Shown piece by piece: positions 1-7,850 of a DNA stretch of 24,363 bases. Source of the stretch: Candidatus Uhrbacteria bacterium (GTDB lineage Bacteria > Patescibacteriota > Patescibacteriia > UBA9934); assembly GCA_003518105.1 (NCBI GenBank), contig DOZH01000003.1, forward strand, positions 43,776 through 68,138, written 5' to 3'. Under the pieces are notes generated by a model. The model was given only the letters and a program-made list of their open reading frames with translations. It did not search any database and was not told the origin of the DNA. Numbering within the stretch: the stretch's first letter is position 1; each line of letters opens with the position of its first letter. The position numbers and the translations under genes were made by a program.

Positions 1-52
1 GGCCTGAGATAGGAACAGGAGATGCGACGGTTGCGAGCGACGAGCCTTGGCC
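1..52 (+). repeat. Intergenic mosaic repeat, block C plus CTTGGCC end (cut by window edge)
   Basis: Bases 1-44 match 20285-20329 at about 40 of 45 positions with one gap; the shared heart is ACAGGAGATGCG followed by CGGTTGCGA and CGACGAG. Bases 41-52 (CGAGCCTTGGCC) are identical to 20979-20990, the 3' end of another repeat. The window begins inside the element, so its 5' part is missing. It lies directly after the stop codon of the neighbouring minus-strand gene, with no gene of its own. Confidence 0.75.
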
Positions 53-60
53 TGTACGAG

Positions 61-981
61 TTATTGCCTGCTCTTAATCAAATCCCTCGGGTCAACCGAA
101 ACATCACTCGGTGGTTTAGTATACACCGTCTCATCAAAATAATTAATCATCGGCACCACTTCCACCGTCCCGCTATTTGGGATATCCCCGAACCAATGCA
201 CGCTAATTGCCCGTGCTTCACCAGTCACGAATTGCGACAGTGTCACCTCATTAATGCCAATTATTACTCCCCCACGTTTCAGCAACACAGTGAACACAGG
301 TGAGAAATAGCTGTACGCCGTTACATTTTTGAGTGTAAACGTCGACCTCCCAACCGTGTCCGTCTCCAACACCACGTCCGGCGCATACACTTCATCCGTC
401 ACCTGAAAATCATTTCGCACCGCCAAAAACGCTGTCACGTCTGCAATCAAGTGGTGATCAATACGGTGCCACACCACGTCATTCACCACCAACTTACTTC
501 CCACCGGCCGGGCATCAGCTTTTACGTTAAGTGCCGTCAGATATCTGTTCTCCCCAGGCATCAAGTTACCCTCTTTAACCGGTGTGATAATCTGCCCAGC
601 CGTAAAGTTATAATTAAAAGTTGCATACCATTCTGTATTCGGATTCTCAACCACGGCATACATGTCATACGTCGTTGTGTCATGGGTTAGCACACGAGCA
701 TCATTGGTTAAAATTGGTTGTGCTAATCGGGCTACCGCCATCGTATGAGCAAGCCCCGCATTCTGACCAATCGAGCCAATCGTCTTCACCTCATCAAATT
801 GTCCTTGCACCACGTAAGTTGTCACCGTCACCAAAAAGAAAATTACCAGCGCGGCATCCACCACACCCCAAATCACCAAACCAATTAGCATCAACTTAGG
901 TCGCCACGTTGTTACCGCCACTTCTTCCTTGTAGCGTTTTTCAATATCCGCAAAATCTCCTTGTAGTTTTGGCTCCACCAT
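61..981 (-). CDS. Membrane-anchored protein of unknown function
   Basis: I do not recognise this 306-residue protein. It has a short charged cytoplasmic N-terminus (about residues 1-30), one strong hydrophobic segment around residues 31-58, and a roughly 240-residue hydrophilic, beta-rich tail with no cysteines or catalytic motif I can name. That suggests a bitopic protein whose C-terminal domain is outside the membrane. I chose the ATG at 981 over the in-frame ATG at 999, because a TATACT box (990-995, minus strand) lies 8 nt upstream of it and the six extra residues (MLYYLY) overlap that promoter. It is transcribed divergently from the toxin gene, with only about 30 nt between them. The stop at 61 abuts a dispersed repeat. 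Envelope protein is the best guess; the function is unknown. Confidence 0.8.
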   Translation of the reverse strand: MVEPKLQGDFADIEKRYKEEVAVTTWRPKLMLIGLVIWGVVDAALVIFFLVTVTTYVVQGQFDEVKTIGSIGQNAGLAHTMAVARLAQPILTNDARVLTHDTTTYDMYAVVENPNTEWYATFNYNFTAGQIITPVKEGNLMPGENRYLTALNVKADARPVGSKLVVNDVVWHRIDHHLIADVTAFLAVRNDFQVTDEVYAPDVVLETDTVGRSTFTLKNVTAYSYFSPVFTVLLKRGGVIIGINEVTLSQFVTGEARAISVHWFGDIPNSGTVEVVPMINYFDETVYTKPPSDVSVDPRDLIKSRQ

Positions 982-989
982 ATACAGGT

Positions 990-995
990 AGTATA
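990..995 (-). promoter_or_regulatory. -10 box for the membrane protein gene
   Basis: TATACT on the minus strand, 8 nt before the ATG at 981. At this spacing the transcript would have almost no leader. No convincing -35 is visible. Together with eight similar cases in the window it supports leaderless starts. Confidence 0.5.
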
Positions 996-1013
996 ACATG
1001 AGTTCATGATAGT

Positions 1014-1340
1014 ATGTACAAAAACAACACTATGGATATCATTTATATCGATGAGGCTATAAAGGAATTTGCCGATTCATTTACCCAGCCAACTGAAGCG
1101 AAAATCATTCGTGGTTTTGCATTACTGAGAGACTATAACCACCGCGTTAGGATGCCCAATGCCAGAAAAATAACTTCCCGAATCTACGAACTAAGAATTT
1201 TGGGTCTGCTCCAAGTTCGCCTCTTTTACACATTCCACAAAGATCGCATATTCATTCTGCATGGCTTTATTAAGAAAACACAAGAACTCCCAAGAAATGA
1301 ACTAGCGATGGCCAAAAGAAAGCTTTCTCTTCTTGACTGA
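1014..1340 (+). CDS. higB: HigB/RelE-family toxin (phage Gp49-like)
   Basis: The 108-residue basic protein has the usual length and layout of HigB/Gp49-like toxins of the RelE superfamily, mRNA interferases that cut translated mRNA on the ribosome. Visible family features are the helical N-terminus (AIKEFADSF), the strand block IYELRILG...VRLFYTFHKD, and the C-terminal FILHGFIKKTQELPRNEL, followed by a basic AKRK helix. The next gene, 28 nt downstream, encodes an HTH antitoxin; toxin-before-antitoxin order is typical of higBA. Translation could also begin at the ATG at 1032 (MDIIYIDEA), which fits the family N-terminus equally well. No Shine-Dalgarno is seen at either start. The symbol reflects family and gene order; activity is inferred. 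Confidence 0.85.
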   Translation: MYKNNTMDIIYIDEAIKEFADSFTQPTEAKIIRGFALLRDYNHRVRMPNARKITSRIYELRILGLLQVRLFYTFHKDRIFILHGFIKKTQELPRNELAMAKRKLSLLD

Positions 1341-1360
1341 TATATCATAAATGTTATCAT
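1338..1360 (+). promoter_or_regulatory. Candidate operator and -10 box of the antitoxin gene
   Basis: TGATATATCA at 1338-1347 is a perfect 10-bp palindrome overlapping the toxin stop codon. A related half (TTATCATATA) follows at 1354-1363. TATCAT (1355-1360) sits 8 nt before the antitoxin ATG at 1369. XRE-type antitoxins commonly repress their own promoter by binding such palindromes, so this may be an internal operator allowing separate antitoxin transcription. Binding is inferred. Confidence 0.4.
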
Positions 1361-1368
1361 ATATTTAT

Positions 1369-1650
1369 ATGGCATATATCTCATTCGAAGATCATAAAAA
1401 ACAACTTCTCAAAGACCCAGAATTCAAAAAAGCTTACGATGAGCTCGAATCAGAAGATGTCTTAATTCGCTGCATGCTGAATCAGCGCATAGAAAACGGC
1501 CTCACTCAAGCTAAACTTGCCAAAAAAATGGGCACCAAACAATCCGCCATTTCTCGTTTTGAAGCTGGCAACTCCAATCCAACCATGGCTTTTCTCTATA
1601 AACTCGCCGACGCTTTGGACGTCAAAATTAAATTCTCTATTTCTGGCTAA
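1369..1650 (+). CDS. higA: HigA-type antitoxin with XRE helix-turn-helix
   Basis: A 93-residue protein. Residues 1-35 form an acidic N-terminal region (FEDHKKQLLKDPEFKKAYDE), a typical antitoxin arm that covers the toxin. Residues about 37-90 are an XRE/Cro-type helix-turn-helix: GLTQAKLAKKMGTKQSAISR is the recognition unit, followed by FEAGNSNP and the helix FLYKLADALDV. The role is neutralising the upstream toxin and repressing the pair. The ATG at 1369 is preferred over an in-frame ATG at 1351, because the first six extra residues overlap the TATCAT box and the family normally begins close to the FEDHK segment. Local composition is more AT-rich than gyrB next door, in keeping with the mobility of such modules. 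Confidence 0.88.
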   Translation: MAYISFEDHKKQLLKDPEFKKAYDELESEDVLIRCMLNQRIENGLTQAKLAKKMGTKQSAISRFEAGNSNPTMAFLYKLADALDVKIKFSISG

Positions 1651-1718
1651 CTGAGTTATCAACTAGCCTGTCAGCCACAGGCGTGATAAACTCCTCCTGA
1701 ACTTGAATTATTGTCTCT

Positions 1719-3701
1719 ATGGCTGCCAAAGGAAGTGAATATAGCGCAAAGAACATTACCGTCCTCGAAGGCTTGGAGCCTGTTCGTAAGCGCCCAGGCA
1801 TGTATATTGGCTCAACTGGGCCCGAAGGTTTACACCATCTCATCTGGGAAGTGGTGGATAACTGCTTCGACGAAGCTATGGCTGGCCACGCCAGCAAGAT
1901 CGTCGTACGTTTGTTGCCCGACAACTGGGTCAGCGTAGAAGACGATGGCCGTGGCATTCCGGTTGACCTCCACCCCGAGCAAAAAGTTTCTGCCCTTGAA
2001 CTCGTCCTCACCAAACTCCACGCTGGTGGTAAATTTGGCGGTGAAGAAAGCGGCTACAAAATCTCCGGCGGCTTGCACGGTGTCGGTGTTTCCGTAGTTA
2101 ACGCTCTCTCCGACGACCTGCTCGCCGAAGTTTATCGCGACGGCCAAATTTGGCAGCAGCATTATAAAAAAGGTATTCCCCAAGACAAAGTCACTTCAGT
2201 TGGCAAAACCAAAAAGCGCGGTACTACCATCCGTTTTCACGCCGACGCCACCATCATGCAAACAATCGTTTACGACTACGGTTATATCCTGGAGCACTTG
2301 CGCCAACAGGCTTACTTAACCGCCGGCATTCACATCGAAATCACCGATGAGCGTGAACCTAATATCAGCATTCCTTACGGTTTTTATTTTGAAGGTGGAG
2401 TCTCTAGCTACGTCCGTCACCTCAACCAAAAGAAGGAAGCTAAGCACCCAAATGTTTTCTACGTTAACAAACCCTACGAAGAAATGTTCGTGGAAGTCGC
2501 CCTCCAGTACACCGCCGAGTATTACGAAAGCGTCCACTGTTACGCTAACAACATCGTCAACCCCGAAGGCGGCACCCACATGGCCGGCTTCCGCACCGCC
2601 CTCACCCGTGTCCTCAACAGCTATTCTCGTGACAAAGGCTACCTAAAAGAAAAAGATCAGAACTTAACCGGTGAAGACGTCCGTGAAGGCCTCACCGCCG
2701 TTATCAGCATCAAGCTCCCAGAACCACAGTTCGAAGGTCAAACCAAAGGCAAGCTCGGCAACCCTGAAGCTCGCGCCGCCGTCGAAGCCGTCTTTGGCGA
2801 AGCCTTCGGTGTCTTCCTGGAAGAGCACCCTCGGGACGCAGAAGAAATAATTAGCAAATGCTTACTCTCCTCACGCGCTCGCTTAGCCGCCCGTGCCGCC
2901 CGCGAAACCGTGCTCCGTAAAGGCGCTTTAGAAGGCCTCACCTTGCCGGGCAAACTCGCCGACTGCTCCAGCAAAGACTCCGCCAGCACAGAACTCTACA
3001 TTGTTGAGGGAGACTCTGCAGGCGGCAGCGCTAAGCAAGCCCGCAACCGTGAGTTCCAAGCTATTCTTCCCCTCCGCGGTAAAATTCTGAACGTCGAACG
3101 CGCTCGCTTGGACAAGCTCCTCGGCAACAACGAAGTCAAAAACTTAGTCATCGCGCTTGGCACCAACATCGGCGAAGGTTTCGACATGACCTCCCTCCGT
3201 TACGGCCGTATTGTCATCATGACCGACGCCGACGTCGACGGTGCCCACATCACCACCCTCCTCCTCACCCTCTTCTACCGCTACTTCCCAGAACTCATCG
3301 CCAAGGGCCACATCTTCATTGCCATGCCACCTCTCTACCGTGTGCAGGTTGGTAAGCAGGTCAAATACGCCTTCAGCGACAAAGAAAAAGCTGGCGTCAT
3401 TAGCGAGCTGACTGGCGGCAAAGTGGAGGTCAAAGAAATCAAGCCCGGTGAGGACGAAGAAGAAATTGTCACGAACGGCGTCAAAATCAACGTCCAGCGC
3501 TACAAGGGTTTGGGTGAAATGAACCCCGACCAGCTCTGGGAAACCACCATGGACCCAGCCACCCGCATCATGAAGCAGGTCACTGTGGACGACGCTGTGT
3601 ACGCCGACGAAACCTTCGACATTCTCATGGGCAGCGAAGTCGCCCCCCGCAAAAAATTCATCCAAACACACGCTAAGGACGTTACGAACTTGGATGTTTA
3701 G
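1719..3701 (+). CDS. gyrB: DNA gyrase subunit B
   Basis: ATPase subunit of the type IIA topoisomerase that introduces negative supercoils. All hallmark motifs are present. In the GHKL ATPase these are RPGMYIG (25-31), EVVDN (44-48), DDGRGIP (75-81), HAGGKF (101-106) and GGLHGVG (117-123). The transducer domain follows, then the TOPRIM domain with EGDSAGG (about 430-436) and DADVDGAH (about 503-510), and the C-terminal RYKGLGEMNPDQLW (from about 594), which is typical of GyrB rather than ParE. At 660 residues it has the usual length of GyrB without the proteobacterial insert. It starts 68 nt after the antitoxin gene and is followed by a strong terminator, so it is probably transcribed alone. 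EVVDNCFDE has Cys-Phe where many homologues have Ser-Ile. gyrA is not in the window. Confidence 0.97.
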   Translation: MAAKGSEYSAKNITVLEGLEPVRKRPGMYIGSTGPEGLHHLIWEVVDNCFDEAMAGHASKIVVRLLPDNWVSVEDDGRGIPVDLHPEQKVSALELVLTKLHAGGKFGGEESGYKISGGLHGVGVSVVNALSDDLLAEVYRDGQIWQQHYKKGIPQDKVTSVGKTKKRGTTIRFHADATIMQTIVYDYGYILEHLRQQAYLTAGIHIEITDEREPNISIPYGFYFEGGVSSYVRHLNQKKEAKHPNVFYVNKPYEEMFVEVALQYTAEYYESVHCYANNIVNPEGGTHMAGFRTALTRVLNSYSRDKGYLKEKDQNLTGEDVREGLTAVISIKLPEPQFEGQTKGKLGNPEARAAVEAVFGEAFGVFLEEHPRDAEEIISKCLLSSRARLAARAARETVLRKGALEGLTLPGKLADCSSKDSASTELYIVEGDSAGGSAKQARNREFQAILPLRGKILNVERARLDKLLGNNEVKNLVIALGTNIGEGFDMTSLRYGRIVIMTDADVDGAHITTLLLTLFYRYFPELIAKGHIFIAMPPLYRVQVGKQVKYAFSDKEKAGVISELTGGKVEVKEIKPGEDEEEIVTNGVKINVQRYKGLGEMNPDQLWETTMDPATRIMKQVTVDDAVYADETFDILMGSEVAPRKKFIQTHAKDVTNLDV

Positions 3702-3721
3702 CCACTTATCCACCATTTTTG

Positions 3722-3750
3722 AAACCTCCGCTTGCCAAAGTGGGGGTTTT
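3722..3750 (+). terminator. Intrinsic terminator after gyrB
   Basis: A perfect 12-bp stem (AAACCTCCGCTT at 3722-3733 with AAGTGGGGGTTT at 3738-3749, two G-U pairs) closes a GCCA tetraloop and is followed by a short T tract. It lies 20 nt after the gyrB stop. Confidence 0.85.
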
Positions 3751-3802
3751 GGCTTATATTACCTGTGTTCCCCGAGAGGGGTACTTTTATTAGGAAAATG
3801 AA

Positions 3803-3927
3803 TAGGACTTTTCCATTTGAGACTAGTTTGGGTGCGGAGCAAGGAGAGCTTCGGAGGCTTAGTTAGTGCTAAGACGGAGAAGTCGACGCCGCGACAAGCC
3901 CAAAATAGGCCAAATGCAAAAGTCCTA
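3803..3927 (+). ncRNA. Long structured hairpin with conserved 31-nt core (copy 1)
   Basis: TAGGACTTTT (3803-3812) is exactly complementary to 3918-3927. Pairing resumes further in (CATTTG with CAAATG; TTTGGG at 3827-3832 with CCCAAA at 3899-3904), giving an imperfect stem of more than 25 bp. The apical part (3833-3898) holds smaller hairpins such as CTTAG/CTAAG. Bases 3824-3854 recur at 4790-4820 with one difference, within a different stem. It ends 11 nt before the secE start, so it may be a structured leader, a small RNA or a dispersed repeat. I do not recognise a known RNA family. Confidence 0.6.
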
Positions 3928-3938
3928 AAAACATCTAT

Positions 3939-4160
3939 ATGGCAACAATTCGCCTTCGCCGATTGATAGACAATGTAGCAATCAACTACTTCCGCACCAG
4001 CTACGAAGAATTGCGCAAGGTCACCTGGCCTTCTCGTGAGACCACCATCCGTTACGCCATCACCACTATCATCCTGTGCGCCGCCTTGGCCGCCTACTTT
4101 GGCCTCCTCGACTACGCCTTGAGTCAGGGTCTTAAAGCCTTAATCAGCGTCACCTCCTAA
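3939..4160 (+). CDS. secE: Preprotein translocase subunit SecE
   Basis: A 73-residue bacterial SecE, the small essential subunit that clamps SecY in the Sec translocon. The amphipathic cytoplasmic helix carries the conserved segment EELRKVTWPSRET (about 23-35), followed by one transmembrane helix (about 38-60). The length is that of single-span SecE. It starts at an ATG with no Shine-Dalgarno, 11 nt after the long hairpin. nusG follows after 2 nt (TAA-AT-ATG), the near-universal secE-nusG pairing. Confidence 0.95.
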   Translation: MATIRLRRLIDNVAINYFRTSYEELRKVTWPSRETTIRYAITTIILCAALAAYFGLLDYALSQGLKALISVTS

Positions 4161-4162
4161 AT

Positions 4163-4708
4163 ATGGCAAAGCAAACCGCCAATTACGGCCGCCGTTGGTA
4201 CGCTATCCACACCTATTCCGGGTTTGAAGAAGCCGTGCTCGACAGCTTGAAACAGCGCATCGAGTCCATGGACATGGGCGACAAGATTTTCAACATGCTC
4301 GTACCTAAGGAAAAGAAAATCAAAATTAAGAACGGTAAGCGTCGCGTCACCGAAGAAAAAATCTTCCCCGGTTACGTCCTCATCGAAATGACCGTCACTG
4401 ACGACTCTTGGTACGTTGTCCGCAACACGCCAAACGTCACCGGCTTCATTGGTACCGGCACCACCCCAACACCAATTGCTCCAGAGGAAATCGAAGCCCT
4501 TATGAAGCGCGTCGGTGTCGCAGAACCTGAATTTACTGTCGACGTAGCCAAGGGCGACGTTATCAGTATCATCGACGGTCCCTTCAAAGGCCAACAAGGT
4601 AAGGTTGACCAGGTCGACGTGGCTCGCGGCAAGGTTCGCGTCATGGTTTCCATGTTCGGTCGCGAAACCCCACTTGAACTCGACTTCTTACAAGTCAAAA
4701 AAGTCTAG
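4163..4708 (+). CDS. nusG: Transcription elongation/antitermination factor NusG
   Basis: A 181-residue NusG. The NGN domain (about 10-115) includes RWYAIHTYSGFE, the basic KKIKIKNGKR stretch, and FPGYVLIEM, and binds the RNA polymerase clamp. The KOW domain (about 130-157) reads GDVISIIDGPFKGQQGKV and contacts Rho or ribosomal protein uS10 in known homologues. Length and architecture are standard. It is co-transcribed with secE and ends at a very strong terminator. In most bacteria rplK-rplA come next; here a pilus cluster is interposed and rplK starts 5.7 kb downstream. Confidence 0.97.
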   Translation: MAKQTANYGRRWYAIHTYSGFEEAVLDSLKQRIESMDMGDKIFNMLVPKEKKIKIKNGKRRVTEEKIFPGYVLIEMTVTDDSWYVVRNTPNVTGFIGTGTTPTPIAPEEIEALMKRVGVAEPEFTVDVAKGDVISIIDGPFKGQQGKVDQVDVARGKVRVMVSMFGRETPLELDFLQVKKV

Positions 4709-4727
4709 CCATAATATCAAGTCAATT

Positions 4728-4761
4728 AAAAAATCCTGCAGACAGTCTGCAGGATTTTTTT
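4728..4761 (+). terminator. Bidirectional intrinsic terminator between nusG and the pilin gene
   Basis: A perfect 16-bp inverted repeat centred on 4744 (AAAAAATCCTGCAGAC and its complement) with an A tract on one side and a T tract on the other. It can serve nusG on the plus strand and the convergent pilin gene on the minus strand. Confidence 0.92.
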
Positions 4762-4771
4762 ATGCGTGGGA

Positions 4772-4834
4772 GGATTTCTCAGTTAAGCCTAGTTTGAGTG
4801 CGGAGCAAGGAGAGCTTCGGTCAACTGAAAATCC
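4772..4834 (+). repeat. Hairpin with conserved 31-nt core (copy 2)
   Basis: GGATTTCTCAGTT (4772-4784) pairs with AACTGAAAATCC (4823-4834), with one bulge. The loop holds bases 4790-4820, which match 3824-3854 at 30 of 31 positions. The stem sequences of the two copies are unrelated, yet both pair. It lies between the nusG terminator and the pilin stop codon (4837-4839), so it is also the 3' untranslated region of the pilin gene. Confidence 0.7.
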
Positions 4835-4836
4835 AA

Positions 4837-5322
4837 TTAACGGGAAACAGTGATAACAGCGGCAGATTCCGGTGTACAAGCCGCTACCGTCACAGTGCCA
4901 CTCGTATTACGTTGGATTGAGTACAAAGTTTCAGCAGCAGTACCGGCAGTTGGGTCAGTTGGCACGCTACCGAGGTAACCAGCTGTTTGTAAGCCAGTCA
5001 AGTCAGCACAAGCGGCCTGCGTTACCCCCGTACAACCAGAATCACAACCGGTGGCTGCTGTACCAATCTGGTATGGCACATCAACCGTCAAAGCTGTAAC
5101 TGAAGCTAGGTAAGAACCACCATTATCTACCTGCTGTGTCTTCAAAGCCGACAAGATGGCTACTACATCGCTAGAACGACGGGCATTGCGTGAATCTGCA
5201 AAACGCTTAGCTGGGTTAAGAGCGACAAAGACTGCAGCCGCCAACACAATGATGATCGCAATCACGATCAACAATTCCATGAGTGTAAAACCCTTCGGCA
5301 TGATTCGCTTGGACATTTTCAT
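4837..5322 (-). CDS. Type IV major pilin / pseudopilin (GspG/PilA-like)
   Basis: A 161-residue prepilin. The leader MKMSKRIMPKG ends in the prepilin peptidase site KG|FTLMELLIVIAII, with Gly at -1, Phe at +1 and Glu at +5, followed by a hydrophobic helix (to about residue 34). The globular part contains four cysteines (CDSGC, AAC and a late AAC) that could form disulfides, and a PTDP motif like that near the C-terminal region of pilins. I chose the ATG at 5322, since the longer reading starts at TTG; the ATG at 5316 is also possible. A TAATAA box lies 6 nt upstream of 5322. It is transcribed divergently from the assembly ATPase operon, which is expected to export and polymerise it. It is the only pilin here with a typical Phe+1, so probably the major subunit. 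Confidence 0.92.
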   Translation of the reverse strand: MKMSKRIMPKGFTLMELLIVIAIIIVLAAAVFVALNPAKRFADSRNARRSSDVVAILSALKTQQVDNGGSYLASVTALTVDVPYQIGTAATGCDSGCTGVTQAACADLTGLQTAGYLGSVPTDPTAGTAAETLYSIQRNTSGTVTVAACTPESAAVITVSR

Positions 5323-5436
5323 ACGCAATTATTAGACGCGCTAAATACGCTTTGTGTAACAGTATAGCTCACTTCAAAAAATTTAGCTGCAAACTATACA
5401 CAGCCCATTACATAAAACTGCAAAAAAAGGTAAACT

Positions 5437-6735
5437 ATGAACAAGAAAACATTTTCTATGGCCATAAAATTAACCACTCCAACCGCCCCAGTCAAACTAC
5501 CAACCAAAGAAGACGTCGAAACTTTAATTACTAAAGCTACCGGCGCTAAGGCCAAGGAAGACGCCGTTGTGGATGTTTTTGCGCAACTCATGATTTTTGC
5601 TCATGGTTCGCGAGCTTCCGACGTTCATCTTGAACCGTGGAAAACCAACGCCCAAATCCGTATTCGCGTAGACGGCATTCTGCACGATCAATTTACTCTT
5701 GCCGCCGACGTCCATACGCGCATTATTGCCCGTCTTAAAATTCTCACTCAACTCCGCACCGACGAACATCGCGCGCCCCAAGACGGTCGCTTTCAATTCA
5801 TCAGCCCACTTGGCAACGTCGACGTCCGCGTGTCCATTATCCCAACCGCACTCGGCGAAAAAGCCGTCCTGCGCTTACTCTCTAGCCAATCACACAAACT
5901 CACTCTCGAGCAACTAGGCTTTGCCGACAACGACCTAATCCGCGTCCAAAAAGCTATTCGCAAACCTTGGGGCATGGTCCTAGCCACAGGGCCTACTGGC
6001 AGCGGTAAAACCACTTCCATCTACGCCATTCTAGAGATTCTCAACCAACGCGAAGTCAACATCGCCACCATTGAAGACCCAGTTGAATTCGAGATCCCCG
6101 GCACCAACCAAAGCCAAGTCGACAACGTCGCCAAACTCACCTTCGCCACCGGTCTTCGTTCATTGCTCCGTCAAGATCCGGATATCATCATGGTTGGTGA
6201 AATTCGCGACCAGGAAACCGCCAAAATCGCCGTCAACGCTGCCATGACTGGTCACAAACTATTGTCGACTCTTCATACCAACAACGCCGCTACCACTATT
6301 CCTCGCTTGATCGACATGGGCGCTGAACCGTTCCTCATTGCCTCCACTTTCATTTGCGCTATTGCCCAGCGTTTAGTGCGTCGCGTTTGTAGTGATTGCG
6401 TCACAAGCGTACCCCTGTCCCGCGAAGAAGCCGAAAAACTCTTTGGCAAACCAACCGTCACCGCTCTCTTTGCTGATGCCACTTCTATCGAAGTTGCTCA
6501 ACCTGGACACTGCACCAAATGCGGCGAAAGTGGCTACCGCGGCCGCATTGGCATCTATGAAGTTATGGAGAACTCACCAGCTATTCAGCAACTAATTGTC
6601 AGCCGAGCCAGCAGCGACGACATCGAGAAACAAGCAATTAAAGAAGGCATGACCACCGTCATGCAAGACGGCGCCCGCAAAGTTCTTGCTAAACAGACTA
6701 CCGTGGAGGAGCTCATTCGCGTCATGCAGGAATAA
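5437..6735 (+). CDS. pilB: Type IV pilus / type II secretion assembly ATPase (PilB/GspE family)
   Basis: A cytoplasmic hexameric ATPase that powers pilin polymerisation. Motifs: the N2-domain segment SRASDVHLEP (about 60-69), Walker A GPTGSGKT (185-192), Asp box IEDPVEFE, Walker B with RQDPDIIMVGEIRD, and His box TGHKLLSTLHTN. A zinc-binding tetracysteine (C318-x-x-C321 ... C359-x-x-C362) marks PilB/GspE rather than the retraction ATPase PilT. At 432 residues it lacks the usual N-terminal MshEN region (full-length PilB is about 560), which is common in compact genomes. It could start at the ATG at 5437, with a weak AAGG 6 nt upstream, or at 5458. The stop overlaps into a TAATATG junction with pilC. 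Confidence 0.93.
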   Translation: MNKKTFSMAIKLTTPTAPVKLPTKEDVETLITKATGAKAKEDAVVDVFAQLMIFAHGSRASDVHLEPWKTNAQIRIRVDGILHDQFTLAADVHTRIIARLKILTQLRTDEHRAPQDGRFQFISPLGNVDVRVSIIPTALGEKAVLRLLSSQSHKLTLEQLGFADNDLIRVQKAIRKPWGMVLATGPTGSGKTTSIYAILEILNQREVNIATIEDPVEFEIPGTNQSQVDNVAKLTFATGLRSLLRQDPDIIMVGEIRDQETAKIAVNAAMTGHKLLSTLHTNNAATTIPRLIDMGAEPFLIASTFICAIAQRLVRRVCSDCVTSVPLSREEAEKLFGKPTVTALFADATSIEVAQPGHCTKCGESGYRGRIGIYEVMENSPAIQQLIVSRASSDDIEKQAIKEGMTTVMQDGARKVLAKQTTVEELIRVMQE

Positions 6736-6736
6736 T

Positions 6737-7846
6737 ATGGTTGAGACTGCCAAAACTCCAGGCCCCTTAGTCCTGCAAGATTATCATGGCGGCTTTTTAG
6801 ATCGCATCACTGTTCGACTGTCTCACACCGAACAGCTTTTGTTTACCAAATATCTCTCCGTTCTCCTTCGTTCTGGCCTGCCCATTGACGACGCTCTTGA
6901 CCTCTTACTCCAACAAGCCAAAGGTCCCCTCAAGAAAGTTCTCACCAATCTCAAAATCGTCGTCACCAGCGGTAAAACTCTAGCTGATGGATTAGAGCTT
7001 TACCCACAAATTTTTTCGAGCGTCTACGTCAACCTCATTCGAGCTGGTGAAGCCTCAGGTCAACTCCAGGGAAATTTCGAACAGCTTGCCGTGCAAATGC
7101 AAAAAGAACACGAGCTCCGTCAAAAAATCCAAGGTGCCATGATGTATCCGGCCATCGTTCTAGTCGCTGCCCTAGGCGTTTCAACTGGCATTGTTATCTT
7201 TGTCCTCCCCAACATCATCAAACTTTTCGCCTCTCTTAACGTCGAATTACCAATCACCACCAAAGCTTTACTTTGGATATCTATTACCGTTAACCTCCAT
7301 GGCCCCCTTATCGCTTTCGCACTAGTTGCTCTAGTCGTGCTGTTCACTTTGGCTGGCAGATTAAAACCAGTCAAACCTATCTACCACTGGATTCTCCTCC
7401 ACATCCCCGTCGTCGGCACCATTGACCGCAACACCAACCTCGCCCGCATCTCTCGTTTGCTCGGCACTCTCCTTAAAACTGGCATGCCTATCACCTCAGC
7501 CTTACCAGTCACTATCTCCGTCTTGAAAAACGTTTACTACCGCAAGCTTTTCCTCCGCGTTCAAGACGTCATGGCTAAAGGTGGCACCATCGCCGCCGCT
7601 CTTCAGCCTTCTCCACGTTTAGTTCCACCTCTCGCCGTTCGTTTAATTCGCGTTGGTGAAGAAACTGGCACACTTGGCGACATGCTACTTTACCTCGCCA
7701 CTTTCTACGAACAAGAGGTCGACGAATCCACCAAAAATGCCGCCACACTCCTCGAACCGCTGATGATCGTCATGATCGGCATCATGGTCGGTACTCTTGC
7801 CTACTCAATTATTATCCCGATTTACAAAGTCATCGGGTCTATTTAA
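6737..7846 (+). CDS. pilC: Inner-membrane pilus platform protein PilC/GspF
   Basis: A 369-residue polytopic platform protein that couples the PilB ATPase to pilin extraction. It has two T2SSF domains, each a cytoplasmic helical bundle followed by membrane helices: about 30-155 (with LLRSGLPIDDALDLL and LIRAGEASGQL) and about 235-365 (with LLKTGMPITSALPV and LIRVGEETGTL). The duplicated L-x-x-x-GxxIxxAL and RxGEExGxL signatures are diagnostic. Transmembrane segments lie at about 135-160, 185-215 and 340-365. The start at 6737 is the ATG of a TAATATG junction, one base after the pilB stop; a longer in-frame ATG at 6686 overlaps pilB and is unlikely. Confidence 0.94.
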   Translation: MVETAKTPGPLVLQDYHGGFLDRITVRLSHTEQLLFTKYLSVLLRSGLPIDDALDLLLQQAKGPLKKVLTNLKIVVTSGKTLADGLELYPQIFSSVYVNLIRAGEASGQLQGNFEQLAVQMQKEHELRQKIQGAMMYPAIVLVAALGVSTGIVIFVLPNIIKLFASLNVELPITTKALLWISITVNLHGPLIAFALVALVVLFTLAGRLKPVKPIYHWILLHIPVVGTIDRNTNLARISRLLGTLLKTGMPITSALPVTISVLKNVYYRKLFLRVQDVMAKGGTIAAALQPSPRLVPPLAVRLIRVGEETGTLGDMLLYLATFYEQEVDESTKNAATLLEPLMIVMIGIMVGTLAYSIIIPIYKVIGSI

Positions 7847-7850
7847 GTAC

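Noticed and set aside
61..999. Start of the first membrane protein at 999
   Set aside because: The additional codons overlap the TATACT box and the divergent toxin promoter region; ATG 981 fits the spacing seen elsewhere.
3803..4834. Composite transposon with the two 31-nt direct repeats as ends
   Set aside because: The DNA between is secE-nusG, with no transposase or target duplication; the repeats sit in hairpin loops rather than at ends.
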